64,000 bases of DNA from XYD12-FULL-36-8 sp964391015 (GTDB taxonomy: Bacteria > Bacteroidota > Ignavibacteria > Ignavibacteriales > Ignavibacteriaceae): assembly GCA_964391015.1 (NCBI GenBank), contig CAYMKU010000016.1, forward strand, positions 1 to 64,000. The letters are read 5' to 3'. Shown here in pieces: positions 1-9,144 of the stretch. Numbering within the stretch: the stretch's first letter is position 1; each line of letters starts with the position of its first letter. The notes below the pieces were generated by a model. That model had not been told where the DNA came from. It saw nothing but the letters and a program-made list of their open reading frames with translations, and did no database searches. The position numbers and the translations under genes are program-made.

Positions 1-2
1 CA

Positions 3-131
3 AAATGGCTAGTCTTCCACAAGCTTAGACTGACAATTAAATCTATTTGGAGAGGAATGAGAAGACTCGAATGGCACTTGCTTTGTTCAAAATTTTACAA
101 AGAAAAATTGTTTTTAATATGCTTCAGATAA
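3..131 (+). CDS. Possible 3' end of an upstream gene (partial)
   Basis: A reading frame is open from the left edge of the window and stops at TAA 129-131. It overlaps the likely ATG of the next gene by 13 bases, as expected for translational coupling inside an operon. The 42 readable residues are basic and unusually rich in Trp, Cys and His, and I recognise no family. It may be the tail of a real protein or a chance open frame; the sequence left of the window would decide. Confidence 0.25.
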   Translation, partial: KWLVFHKLRLTIKSIWRGMRRLEWHLLCSKFYKEKLFLICFR

Positions 132-838
132 CAAATCTTGTTAAAAAATTTGGTTCATTCATAGCTGTGGATGGGCTCAATCTCCATGTTGAACGAGGTG
201 AACTTTATGGATTCTTAGGTCAGAATGGCGCAGGAAAAACCACAACAATTAAAATGATCACTGGAATTTATGCTTCAACTTCCGGTTCAATTTTGATTGA
301 TGGAATTAACATTTCGAAAAATCCAATTGAAGCTAAAATACAAATCGGTTATGTACCGGATCAGCCATATATATATGATAAACTTACAGGAAGAGAATTT
401 TTATTATTCAGCGGAGGATTATATAATCTCAATAAAAAAAACATTCAATCCCGAATTGACGAATTAGTTGACCTTTTAAAAATTGAAAGCTGGCTTGACA
501 AACGAACAGAGGAATATTCTCAGGGAATGAAGCAAAGGATTACAATTGCTTCTGCCCTGCTCCATAACCCCAAGCTAATTATTCTCGATGAGCCAATGGT
601 CGGACTCGATCCCCAAAGTGCAGTTTTAGTTAAGAAAATTTTGAAACAAAAAACTTCTGAGGGAGCTGCTGTTTTTGTGTCAACCCACAGCTTACCTTTT
701 GCTGAAGAAATATGTTCGAGAATCGGGATTATTAAGCAAGGTAAGATGATTTACGAAGATAATCGAGGAGCGATCGAGACAATCAAAGCAAATCTTAATC
801 AAAATTTTGAAGAAGTTTTCCTCGAACTTACTAAGTAA
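119..838 (+). CDS. ABC transporter ATP-binding protein
   Basis: This is a 239-residue nucleotide-binding subunit that should power the membrane protein encoded immediately downstream. Visible motifs, in order, are Walker A (GQNGAGKTTT), the ABC signature (YSQGMKQR), Walker B (LIILDEPMVGLDP) and the switch His (STHS). The frame is open back to a TTG at 47 and another ATG at 71. ATG 119 is preferred because the family normally begins 'MLQITNLVKKFG', about 40 residues before Walker A. The family is the ABC-2/DrrA-like type used for export or lipid and drug efflux. The substrate cannot be read from the sequence. The gene is coupled to the permease with a 2-bp gap. Confidence 0.93.
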   Translation: MLQITNLVKKFGSFIAVDGLNLHVERGELYGFLGQNGAGKTTTIKMITGIYASTSGSILIDGINISKNPIEAKIQIGYVPDQPYIYDKLTGREFLLFSGGLYNLNKKNIQSRIDELVDLLKIESWLDKRTEEYSQGMKQRITIASALLHNPKLIILDEPMVGLDPQSAVLVKKILKQKTSEGAAVFVSTHSLPFAEEICSRIGIIKQGKMIYEDNRGAIETIKANLNQNFEEVFLELTK

Positions 839-840
839 CG

Positions 841-2529
841 ATGAACCACATTTCACACATAATAAAATTTAAACTAATAAATTTTCTAAAGTTGAATGCT
901 GATTTGAAACCTATTAACATTTTGAAAAATCTTGGATCGGCAATAGTTTATATCTTATTCGGAATTGGAGTTTACTATTTTACTTTATCTTCACTGACAT
1001 ATCTCTTAGAGGAAATACGAATAGGTACATTCCTTTTACATCGTTTCATTTCTATTATACTATTTATTTTTTTCATGGCAGTAAATGCGGGAAATATCAT
1101 TGTTTCATTTTCAACTCTTTATAAATCAAAGGAGGTGTTTTTCTTAATAACAAAGCCGATTTCTTTCACTAAAATTTTCCTCATTAAATTTTTAGACAAC
1201 TTTTTTTATAGCTCCACAACCTTATTATTAATGATTTCGGCGGTTATGCTGGCTTATTCTGTTTACTTTAAGCTCAATTTTATTTTTGCAATATTTTTTT
1301 TCCTTTGTATGCTGTTACCTTTTGTGACGATCGCCGCTTCTCTAGGTGTTATTATTCTAATGTTGATGATTCGTGTATCATTTAAGGTCGGATTAAAGAA
1401 GGTTGTCGTAGGATTAATAATCTTTTACATATTGGGATTGCTTTTTTTCTTTAAACTTAGCAACCCGATTTCTGTTGTCGAACAAGTCATGTCATTTTAT
1501 CCAAACATAAACGAATATTTCAGTTCCTTAGATAGTCCCATAATGAAATTTCTTCCAAATTTTTGGATCGCAGATTCACTTTATTGGTTTGCATTGGGTA
1601 AACCAATAATTGCTCTTCCCTATGTTGGATTATTGCTAAGTATCTCCGCTTTTTTCTTTGCGACAGCAATTATAATAGCAAAAAAACTTTACTACAAAAC
1701 CTGGATTGAATCTTTCGAATTAAAAATTAAAAACACCCAGCCAAAAGAAAATTCAAATCCACGACTAATACTTAACAATAATTTTTTTTTCACACCACAA
1801 ATTGACGTTCTAATAAAAAAAGAAATTTTACAGTTTTTTAGGGAACCAGGGCAGTGGATACATCTTACTGTCATAATTTTTTTGATTACAGTTTTTATTG
1901 TAAGCTTAGGTGGAATAGACAGCAGCTTACTCAATGCTTATAACTTCGGTTTGAGAGCAATAATTTATGTCGTGATTTTTTCATTCAACCTCTTCTTAAT
2001 CTCATCATTATCATTAAGATTTGCATTTCCCGCTTTAAGCTTGGAAGGCGATGCCTACTGGAAGCTGAAAAGTTCTCCTATCACCATGAAAAAAATTGTT
2101 TTTGTAAAGTTTATTATTCTGTTTTCATTTATTTTTTTGATTGGACAGAGCTTGAATTATTTTTCACACTTAAATTTTCCGAAAGAATTGTTCATAATAT
2201 CATCTATCAATATTGGCGTTATTACATTAGCAATTGTGTCATTAAATTTCGGGATGGGGTCATTATTTGTAAATTTAAAAGAAAAAAGCCCAATTAGGAT
2301 TGCATCATCACAAGGCGCATCGCTTACATTTTTATTTACGATAATCTTCATAGTTTTATTAATAGCAATGTTATTCATCCCAATTTATGATTACTACAAT
2401 GATATATTTGGGTTTCAGGAACGGCTCAAAAATATTTACTTCATTTCATTGATCATCGCATTTGTCTCTCTCAGCATATCCCTCTCATCCTTTTACTTAA
2501 CTAAAAAAGCATTAGCACGGGATCTATAA
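841..2529 (+). CDS. ABC transporter permease, ABC-2 type, large
   Basis: This 562-residue polytopic inner-membrane protein begins two bases after the stop of the ATPase gene, so the two form one transporter. Long hydrophobic stretches are distributed over the whole length, roughly a dozen membrane segments in two blocks separated by a hydrophilic loop near residues 295-340. This is about double the size of a usual ABC-2 half permease, so one polypeptide may provide both halves of the channel. The loop motif 'EILQFFREPGQW' resembles the coupling region of such permeases. No substrate-binding protein or outer-membrane component is adjacent, and the substrate is unknown. Confidence 0.85.
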   Translation: MNHISHIIKFKLINFLKLNADLKPINILKNLGSAIVYILFGIGVYYFTLSSLTYLLEEIRIGTFLLHRFISIILFIFFMAVNAGNIIVSFSTLYKSKEVFFLITKPISFTKIFLIKFLDNFFYSSTTLLLMISAVMLAYSVYFKLNFIFAIFFFLCMLLPFVTIAASLGVIILMLMIRVSFKVGLKKVVVGLIIFYILGLLFFFKLSNPISVVEQVMSFYPNINEYFSSLDSPIMKFLPNFWIADSLYWFALGKPIIALPYVGLLLSISAFFFATAIIIAKKLYYKTWIESFELKIKNTQPKENSNPRLILNNNFFFTPQIDVLIKKEILQFFREPGQWIHLTVIIFLITVFIVSLGGIDSSLLNAYNFGLRAIIYVVIFSFNLFLISSLSLRFAFPALSLEGDAYWKLKSSPITMKKIVFVKFIILFSFIFLIGQSLNYFSHLNFPKELFIISSINIGVITLAIVSLNFGMGSLFVNLKEKSPIRIASSQGASLTFLFTIIFIVLLIAMLFIPIYDYYNDIFGFQERLKNIYFISLIIAFVSLSISLSSFYLTKKALARDL

Positions 2530-2662
2530 AACCAAGAACCCCAATAACAGATAAATTTCACTGTTTTATCTTGTAATTATCCAAGAAGAATTAGCATTTC
2601 TTCGTTATTATTCACAATACAAATTTTTGATTAAATTAGAGAAGGAAACTTTATTAAAATTT

Positions 2663-3649
2663 ATGTTTCTACTATTAAAAAATATATCCCAAGCAAATTT
2701 TACTCTGACTATTCTTTTGTTATGCATAAACTTTGGATGCAATGCACCGCACGATAACCCTTTAGATCCAGAAAACCCAAACAACAAATTAGTGCTGTTA
2801 GATGGATATGTAAAAACCATGAGTCTTCCGCACACGCCGATTGTTAATGCCAAAGTTGTATTTGAAAAACAGAATCTAATTACAACAACAAATAATGATG
2901 GTTATTTCAAGTTTGAGAATATTCGTTCTGATGACGGATGGGTTAAGTTTGAAAAAGATGGATTTAAATTTGATTCTCTATTCATTTCATGGTTAGGCCA
3001 AAAAAAAATAAGTCTTGAAACATACTTAAATGAACTTCCTGTTCTTCAGACTTCTTCTTTTTACAGCGTAATTATCAATCGTTATTCCATAGGACCACTT
3101 GCATACATCGTGCTGAATGAATCAATCTCCGACAAGGATAATGATGTAGATTCAGTCTTCGTGTCCAATTCGACATTAAATTTTAAAAAACCGCTTGATT
3201 ATAACGTAACCAAGAAATTTTATGAAACAACTTTATCTCCAACAGAAATGAATGTTGGTGATATTGAAATGATTGTTGGCTATGATTTTAAAATCCTTGT
3301 AAAGGACATTTATAATGACTTAATTGAAGTTGGGAGCGAACATATCACACGAATAATTACTAGCGAAGTTTTATTTGAGTCACCAAAAGATTTAGAAGTT
3401 GTTTCATCAACACCAACATTAAAATGGAAACGATTTGCTCCAGGTTTTTCTTTCACATATACAGCTGAAGTTTATACAAACGAAATAGACCCACAGCTGG
3501 TTTGGCAAGAAGATAATATTTCGTCTGATGACATCTCAATTACCGTGAATACCGCATTGCCAGCAGGGAATTATTTTTGGGTTATCTGGTGCATTGATGA
3601 TTTCTTAAATCGAACTCGTTCAAAACCGGCATCTTTTATTGTTGAATGA
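2663..3649 (+). CDS. Surface lipoprotein with carboxypeptidase-regulatory-like domain
   Basis: The predicted product of about 328 residues starts with a hydrophobic signal ending in a lipobox (INFGC), followed by 'NAPHDNPLDPENP', a Pro/Asp-rich linker typical of Bacteroidota-type lipoproteins. Next comes a beta-sandwich of the carboxypeptidase-regulatory/transthyretin-like type ('TTTNNDGYFKFENI' then 'VKFEKDGF'). The C-terminal half looks like an FN3-like fold ('TPTLKWKRF', 'LPAGNYFWVIWCID'). I chose ATG 2663 because GAAGGA lies 13-14 bases upstream and the signal sequence starts there; the frame is open back to TTG 2627. The function is unknown, probably an outer-surface structural or binding role. 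Confidence 0.75.
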   Translation: MFLLLKNISQANFTLTILLLCINFGCNAPHDNPLDPENPNNKLVLLDGYVKTMSLPHTPIVNAKVVFEKQNLITTTNNDGYFKFENIRSDDGWVKFEKDGFKFDSLFISWLGQKKISLETYLNELPVLQTSSFYSVIINRYSIGPLAYIVLNESISDKDNDVDSVFVSNSTLNFKKPLDYNVTKKFYETTLSPTEMNVGDIEMIVGYDFKILVKDIYNDLIEVGSEHITRIITSEVLFESPKDLEVVSSTPTLKWKRFAPGFSFTYTAEVYTNEIDPQLVWQEDNISSDDISITVNTALPAGNYFWVIWCIDDFLNRTRSKPASFIVE

Positions 3650-3682
3650 ATTAATAAATATGTTTCAATTACTTTGTCAAAA

Positions 3683-5185
3683 ATGAATTCGGATTTTTCA
3701 TCAAATATAAACCTCGATGATCTTAAACAGCTAAACAAAGATCAATTCGAAGGTTTATACAAGATAAGCCAAATATTAAACTCAGCTACTTATGAAGAAA
3801 CACTTATTCAAGATACGTTGGATATAGTAATAAAATTAATTAATGCTGAACGTGGTTTGTGTGCAAGATATGACGATGAAACAAAAACTTTCGAAATCCT
3901 AGCCGCAAGAAATGTCCAAAAAGAAAGTATAACTGATCTTTCTAACTTTTCGTCTGGAATACTTCAGCAAGTGATAAGCAAAAAAACTCCATGCTTGTAT
4001 CACGACGTTTTAGCTGATCCAAATCTATCTCAATTCCAAAGTGTTCAAATACAGGGAATAAAATCTGTCATCGGTGTTCCAATAATTTCTAAGGGAAACA
4101 TTTGGGGAGTAATCATCGCAGACAGCCGCTTGAACCGTAAAGAATATACAGAAGATAATTTAATTTTTCTTGATTTTTTTTCGAATCTTGTTTCACTTGC
4201 TTTAGATCATATAAGTAAATTAAAAATCCTCAATGATGAGAATGAACTGCTCAAAATCAAGCTGAAGGAAACTACTGAAATTCCACAGATGATTGGTAGG
4301 AGCAGAGTTATGCAAGAACTTGCATCAACAATAAAGAAAGTTGCACAAACAGATGCTACTATACTGCTGCTTGGTGAAAGTGGAACAGGCAAGGACTTAG
4401 TCGCAAATGCCATTCATCAATTAAGCCAGAGGAAAGACAGACCATTCCTTGCACAGTTTTGCGGTTCGATTCCGGATACTCTTCTCGAAAGTGAATTGTT
4501 TGGATATAAAAAAGGTGCTTTCACAGGTGCAAATACAGATAAGAAGGGATTGTTTGAGTTTGCAAACAAAGGATCATTTTTTCTTGATGAGATCGGAGAT
4601 ATTTCTCCGGCACTTCAAGCAAAACTTTTAAGAGTAATTCAGAATAAGGAAATAATTCGGCTTGGTGATACTGAAACCATAAAAATTGATGTGAGAATTA
4701 TTACTGCAACAAATAAGGATCTAAAAGCATTAATCAAAGATGGAAAATTTAGAGAAGACTTATTTTATCGGTTGAATGTTTTCCCAATTTCAGTTCCACC
4801 TTTGCGAGATAGAAGAGACGATATTGCCTTGCTTACAAATCATTTTTTTAAAAAATTAAGCGGGCGAGAAATAAAAGTTGATCCCATTGCAATGAAAAAG
4901 CTAGAGAATTATTATTGGCCAGGTAATGTTCGGCAGCTTGAAAATGTCCTTCAAAGAGCTTTGATAATATGTGAAACCAATAGACTATTGCCAGAACATA
5001 TAATTTTTGAAGAGGAAGATGATGTAAATGAATTTTCCGGAACACTTGAGAATTTCGAAAAAATTATCTTGAAGAAACGGTTAGCACAATTTGATGGCAA
5101 TAAAACCTTGACCGCAAAGTCGCTTGGTGTTTCTGTTAGATGGGTTCAGCTTAAAGTAAAAGAATTTAATATAGCAGAGAATTAG
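3683..5185 (+). CDS. Sigma-54-dependent transcriptional activator with GAF domain
   Basis: The predicted 500-residue regulator has an N-terminal GAF sensor domain (about 25-180), an AAA+ sigma-54 interaction domain (about 203-430) and a short C-terminal Fis-like helix-turn-helix ('LTAKSLGVSVRWVQLK'). The AAA+ core is intact: Walker A GESGTGKD at about 231-238, the sigma-54 contact loop GAFTGA at about 278-283, and Walker B with LDEIGD. There is no receiver domain, so control is probably by ligand binding to GAF or by the kinase encoded 11 bp downstream. TTG 3674 is an alternative start. Three sigma-54-like promoters in the polysaccharide region of this window are possible targets, which is inference. 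Confidence 0.93.
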   Translation: MNSDFSSNINLDDLKQLNKDQFEGLYKISQILNSATYEETLIQDTLDIVIKLINAERGLCARYDDETKTFEILAARNVQKESITDLSNFSSGILQQVISKKTPCLYHDVLADPNLSQFQSVQIQGIKSVIGVPIISKGNIWGVIIADSRLNRKEYTEDNLIFLDFFSNLVSLALDHISKLKILNDENELLKIKLKETTEIPQMIGRSRVMQELASTIKKVAQTDATILLLGESGTGKDLVANAIHQLSQRKDRPFLAQFCGSIPDTLLESELFGYKKGAFTGANTDKKGLFEFANKGSFFLDEIGDISPALQAKLLRVIQNKEIIRLGDTETIKIDVRIITATNKDLKALIKDGKFREDLFYRLNVFPISVPPLRDRRDDIALLTNHFFKKLSGREIKVDPIAMKKLENYYWPGNVRQLENVLQRALIICETNRLLPEHIIFEEEDDVNEFSGTLENFEKIILKKRLAQFDGNKTLTAKSLGVSVRWVQLKVKEFNIAEN

Positions 5186-5196
5186 AAAACATTTCA

Positions 5197-6768
5197 ATGA
5201 GTGAATCAGCTTATCTTGGTAAGTTTAGGATAATAGAATGTTTTAAAAAAGATAAATCATTTGGAGTTTACCTCGCAGACCATATTTATCTTGGGAAAAA
5301 CATTATTCTGAAAACACTCGATTCCACATCTCTTGAGGATAAAGCTCTGCTTGAACGCTTCAACCGTGAAGCGAAAATCCTTGCACAGCTTGATCATCCA
5401 AATATCATAAAAGTTTTGGACTTCGGAATTTTCGAAAACACCTTCTATATCTCATTCGAATATTTTAAAAGTAAAACCCTAAGAGAGTTTATTCAATCAC
5501 CAAACCTTTCTGGCGAAGATAAAGAAAAAATCGTTGTCCAATTATTTCAGGCGTTGGACTATGCTCATAAGAATGGGATTATTCATCGAGACATTAAACC
5601 TGAGAATATATTGATTGACGATTCGTTACATCTGAAAATTGCAGACTTCGGTTTAGCACATGGTACAAATGAAAGTCATGTCACTAATCAGTATTCAATA
5701 GTTGGAACTCCCAGCTACATGTCACCAGAACAAATCCGCGGTGAAAAACTTACTGAACAGAGTGATCTTTTCTCAGCGGGAATAACTATTTACGAGTTAT
5801 ATACTGGAATCAATCCTTTCCTTGGAAAAGACGTAAGTCAAACAATTAACAATTTACTATCTAAGGAAGAAATAAAACTAACAGACAGTTTTTTTAATTC
5901 TGATGATAAGGTAAAACCTATTTTGGTTTCATTACTTCATAAAAATATTAATAATAGAACAAAAAGTGCTGCGGAAATTTTATTGAAACTGGGAAATCCT
6001 GATACAAACGAAAATGAAGTGAGCTATACAAAGAGTATGACTAAATCAAAAATCAGATTTCTTTGGATACCAACCTCAGCAGCGGCTTTGGTCATGATAT
6101 TGTTACTTTTTACAAGCATCAATCAAAAAATGGATGAACCAGCTAATAAACCTCAGGTTTTGTCTAAAAAACAAGATTCGGTTGATTTAATTGTTCCGAC
6201 ACAAAATATTCAAAATAATAAAAGCGCAACAACTCAAATTTTAAACTCTAAAAATTTATTGGAAAATAAAGGAGTCGAAAAGAATTTATTGGTCGAACCA
6301 ACAAAAAAAATAAACTATGAAAATTTGGGCTGGGGAAAATTAATGGTTGAGTGTTCACCTTGGGCTGATATTTACATTGATAATCAGAAGAAAGATACAA
6401 CACCTCTAAAAGAAGAGATTTCGCTCCCTGCTGGCATTCACTTAATTTCGCTCAAGCATCCCGATTATCCAACTTACAGTTTTACTGCAGAGATAAAAGC
6501 AAATGAAAACTCATTTATAAAAGTTAACATTTCATCTTTATTTGGATATCTTGATTGTGATATTTTCCCTTGGGGAGAAATTTATTTAAATGGAGAGTTT
6601 AAAGGTTCCACTCCCTTACGTAATCCTCTCGTTTTAAACCCAGGGGAGTATAGAATTGATGTGAAAAACCCTAGTTTTCTACCATATTCAACAAAAATTT
6701 CTATTGCAAAAGGTGAACGGATCACTTTAAAACATAATTTTGAGAACATAGCAAATAATAAAAATTGA
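5197..6768 (+). CDS. Membrane-anchored Ser/Thr protein kinase with PEGA repeats
   Basis: The 523-residue Hanks-type kinase covers about residues 8-268: Lys39 (IILK), HRDIKPEN at 130-137, DFG at 150-152 and the SPE motif near 176. A single membrane segment follows (about 289-308), then a linker rich in Asn and Lys and two PEGA-type beta domains (about 380-520; 'GKLMVECSPWADIYID' and 'GYLDCDIFPWGEIYLN'). The glycine-rich loop is degenerate: 'CFKKDKSFGVYLA' lacks the usual GxGxxG, although the catalytic residues are present. PEGA domains are extracytoplasmic and often surface-associated. The gene sits 11 bp after the sigma-54 activator, suggesting one signalling unit. Confidence 0.92.
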   Translation: MSESAYLGKFRIIECFKKDKSFGVYLADHIYLGKNIILKTLDSTSLEDKALLERFNREAKILAQLDHPNIIKVLDFGIFENTFYISFEYFKSKTLREFIQSPNLSGEDKEKIVVQLFQALDYAHKNGIIHRDIKPENILIDDSLHLKIADFGLAHGTNESHVTNQYSIVGTPSYMSPEQIRGEKLTEQSDLFSAGITIYELYTGINPFLGKDVSQTINNLLSKEEIKLTDSFFNSDDKVKPILVSLLHKNINNRTKSAAEILLKLGNPDTNENEVSYTKSMTKSKIRFLWIPTSAAALVMILLLFTSINQKMDEPANKPQVLSKKQDSVDLIVPTQNIQNNKSATTQILNSKNLLENKGVEKNLLVEPTKKINYENLGWGKLMVECSPWADIYIDNQKKDTTPLKEEISLPAGIHLISLKHPDYPTYSFTAEIKANENSFIKVNISSLFGYLDCDIFPWGEIYLNGEFKGSTPLRNPLVLNPGEYRIDVKNPSFLPYSTKISIAKGERITLKHNFENIANNKN

Positions 6769-6826
6769 TGGAGGCAAGGTGGTATAATTGTTGTATTTTA
6801 CCTTTTATAAGAAGAATGATTAAAGA

Positions 6827-8131
6827 GTGAAAAGATTAAATACGATATTATTATTAATTATTTTGGTGAGAGTTTCAATTGCCCAATCACTTTCCTGGCA
6901 GTTGGTTAGCTCTATGCCAATTCCAGTAAAAGGTGCAAAAGCAGTTGTAATTGATTCACTCATTTATATCATCGGCGGATACTCTGATTCAATCCAAGCT
7001 AACACAAAATTAATTCAAGAGTTTAATCCCCAATCAAATACATGGAGAGTAGCAGGTTACCTAAATGCAAGTCGCTCGGGATTAATTGCAAAGAACTATC
7101 ATGACAGTATTATTGCATTGGGAGGAATACCAAACAGTTCTTCATTACTTTCAAGTATGGAGATTTGGAAAAACAATCCTTCGGTTACAACGGCATCCAT
7201 TTACAATTTAAATCCTAATTTCAATCGCTTGTACGCAACATCAGAAATTCTCAATGATCATTTATACATATTTGGAGGTGTTGGAGGTGGACATCATGGT
7301 GATACATTAAAATTTCCATTTATCGTTGAATACTCTATTCCTGAGGCAAGAATAATATATACTAACAATAATCTTTTTCACATAAGATCACCTTTTCATC
7401 AAATGTCTGCTCTGCTTAATAATGGCATTTTTATATTTGGCGGTGTTTATAATACTATTAGCAGAGACATTTATAAGTATGATCCTCTAATTCATAACTA
7501 TCAAGAACTTCCAATAAAATTATTACGCCCAAGAGCAGGTGGCGTAGCTTTAGTTAATGGAGAAGGTTCTGTTTATATTTTGGGCGGATTCAATGAAGCT
7601 CAACAATCAATTTCCTCGACAGAGATTTTCACTCAAAATCCAACTGGTGGCGGATATTATATCCAAAATGGCCCACCGCTAAATGTCCCCCGCTCCGAGT
7701 GTACGGCAGTGTTTTATGATTCTACAATCTATGTTTTCGGTGGAATAAGCACCAATGGTCAAGTTACCTCTGTCGTTGAAAAATTAAATGTTATATCGTC
7801 TGTCGAGAATGATAATATTTCTGCAAATAATTTAAACCTAGTACTGTACACAAATTATCCCAATCCTTTTAATCCCACCACTACTATAAGCTGGCGATTA
7901 GCATCCGCTGATTACGTCACTTTGAAAATATTTGATATTCTTGGAAATGAAGTTGCTACTTTAGTGAATGAGTACGAATATCCAGGGCTCCATGAAGCTA
8001 AATTTTCAATAAATCAGAATTTTCAGTCGGATGGTAGCAAAACACGGAGTAAAGCAGCTTCAGGGGTTTATATTTATCAACTACGAGCTGGTGATAACAT
8101 CAGCACAAAAAAAATGTTGCTGATTAAATGA
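6827..8131 (+). CDS. Kelch-repeat secreted protein with T9SS sorting domain
   Basis: The 434-residue protein starts at GTG with a clear signal peptide ending near 'VSIAQ'. Five or six kelch-like beta-propeller repeats follow, each with a 'YIIGGYS / YIFGGV / YILGGFN / YVFGGI' core. The C-terminal about 85 residues are a T9SS sorting domain beginning 'TNYPNPFNPTTTI' and ending 'STKKMLLIK'. An unusual insertion ('NFQSDGSKTRSKAASG') sits where sister proteins have a short turn before 'SGVY/SGIY'. The product is probably exported through T9SS and attached to the surface; its ligand is unknown. The stop overlaps the next start by 4 bases. Confidence 0.9.
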   Translation: MKRLNTILLLIILVRVSIAQSLSWQLVSSMPIPVKGAKAVVIDSLIYIIGGYSDSIQANTKLIQEFNPQSNTWRVAGYLNASRSGLIAKNYHDSIIALGGIPNSSSLLSSMEIWKNNPSVTTASIYNLNPNFNRLYATSEILNDHLYIFGGVGGGHHGDTLKFPFIVEYSIPEARIIYTNNNLFHIRSPFHQMSALLNNGIFIFGGVYNTISRDIYKYDPLIHNYQELPIKLLRPRAGGVALVNGEGSVYILGGFNEAQQSISSTEIFTQNPTGGGYYIQNGPPLNVPRSECTAVFYDSTIYVFGGISTNGQVTSVVEKLNVISSVENDNISANNLNLVLYTNYPNPFNPTTTISWRLASADYVTLKIFDILGNEVATLVNEYEYPGLHEAKFSINQNFQSDGSKTRSKAASGVYIYQLRAGDNISTKKMLLIK

Positions 8132-8889
8132 TAGCAAATTATTCTCGAATTATTCTTCTGTTTATGCTCATCTCCGCTCCGCTGTTATTTGCACAAAATG
8201 AAAAAGTCCTGCTTGATTCACTTAAAGATCGCCTGGCAAATTTTGAATATTCGGAAACAATTAGACTTGCTGAAGATTATATAAATGTAAATACCAATCT
8301 TTCAGAAGAGACACTTACAGAGATTTATTTAATAAATGGAATCGCTAATTACTCTTTAAGAAATGAAGCTGATGCAAAGAAAAATTTCAAGCACGTTCTA
8401 GAGATTGCTTCTGATTATAAACCTAATCCTCTAAAAATTTCACCGAAAATTATTTCTTTTTTTGAAGAGGTTAGAACTGAATATTTGCAAGAACAAAAGC
8501 ATAACAATTCTTTAAGTGTAAATAATTCAATCGAAGATTCAACAAAAGCAATATATCAGGAAAATTTTTTGCTGAAAGAAAAAATGCTGCTTAAAGATGC
8601 AACGATTAAGTCAATTATTCTTCCGGGATGGGGTCAGCAGGCTTTGAATTTGGAAACCAAGGGATGGGCACTCACTCTGTTTAGCTTAGCTTCATTGGGT
8701 TCAACAGTCTATTTCATAGTTGACACTAACAAAAAAGAAAAAGCATATTTAACTGAGATTGATAATTCTCAAATTCAATCCAAGTACAATTCTTATAACC
8801 ATGCTTATCAAATCAGAAATTTTTCCATTGGTACTTTGGCTGCTGTTTGGGTATTTAATTTAATTGATATTCTTTTTCTATCGAACTAA
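8128..8889 (+). CDS. Secretory membrane protein, DUF5683-like
   Basis: The 253-residue protein has an N-terminal signal peptide ('LLFMLISAPLLFAQ'), a helical, probably TPR-like region (about 25-130), and a C-terminal pair of hydrophobic segments preceded by 'SIILPGWGQQALN'. That motif is characteristic of DUF5683-type proteins in Bacteroidota, as I recall the family. The gene overlaps the kelch gene by ATGA, so the two are translationally coupled. The function is unknown; one guess is an envelope partner of the kelch protein. Confidence 0.75.
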   Translation: MIANYSRIILLFMLISAPLLFAQNEKVLLDSLKDRLANFEYSETIRLAEDYINVNTNLSEETLTEIYLINGIANYSLRNEADAKKNFKHVLEIASDYKPNPLKISPKIISFFEEVRTEYLQEQKHNNSLSVNNSIEDSTKAIYQENFLLKEKMLLKDATIKSIILPGWGQQALNLETKGWALTLFSLASLGSTVYFIVDTNKKEKAYLTEIDNSQIQSKYNSYNHAYQIRNFSIGTLAAVWVFNLIDILFLSN

Positions 8890-8946
8890 AACTTCGATGT
8901 TATGCATCCATCTTAAATTATTTAGCTGTGAATATTCTTCGCTCAC

Positions 8947-8969
8947 TACGAAATATTTTCGTACTTTTT
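8947..8969 (+). terminator. Weak intrinsic terminator candidate
   Basis: A perfect 7-bp stem (TACGAAA / TTTCGTA) with a 3-base loop is followed by CTTTTT. It lies 57 bases after the end of the kelch-DUF5683 pair. The stem is AT-rich, so strength is doubtful. Confidence 0.4.
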
Positions 8970-9144
8970 AAATATCGTTTGAGATTAAATCCTTGCAAAG
9001 AAATAAAAAGAGGATGTCTCATTCTTAATTAGCACAATACTAAAATGAGTCAAAATATTCTTTATATGGCATTTGATTTGAATTTGCGTAAAAAGTTTAA
9101 TCAAACATAATTAACTTATCCAAAAACATTTTCGAAGGAAAGAC

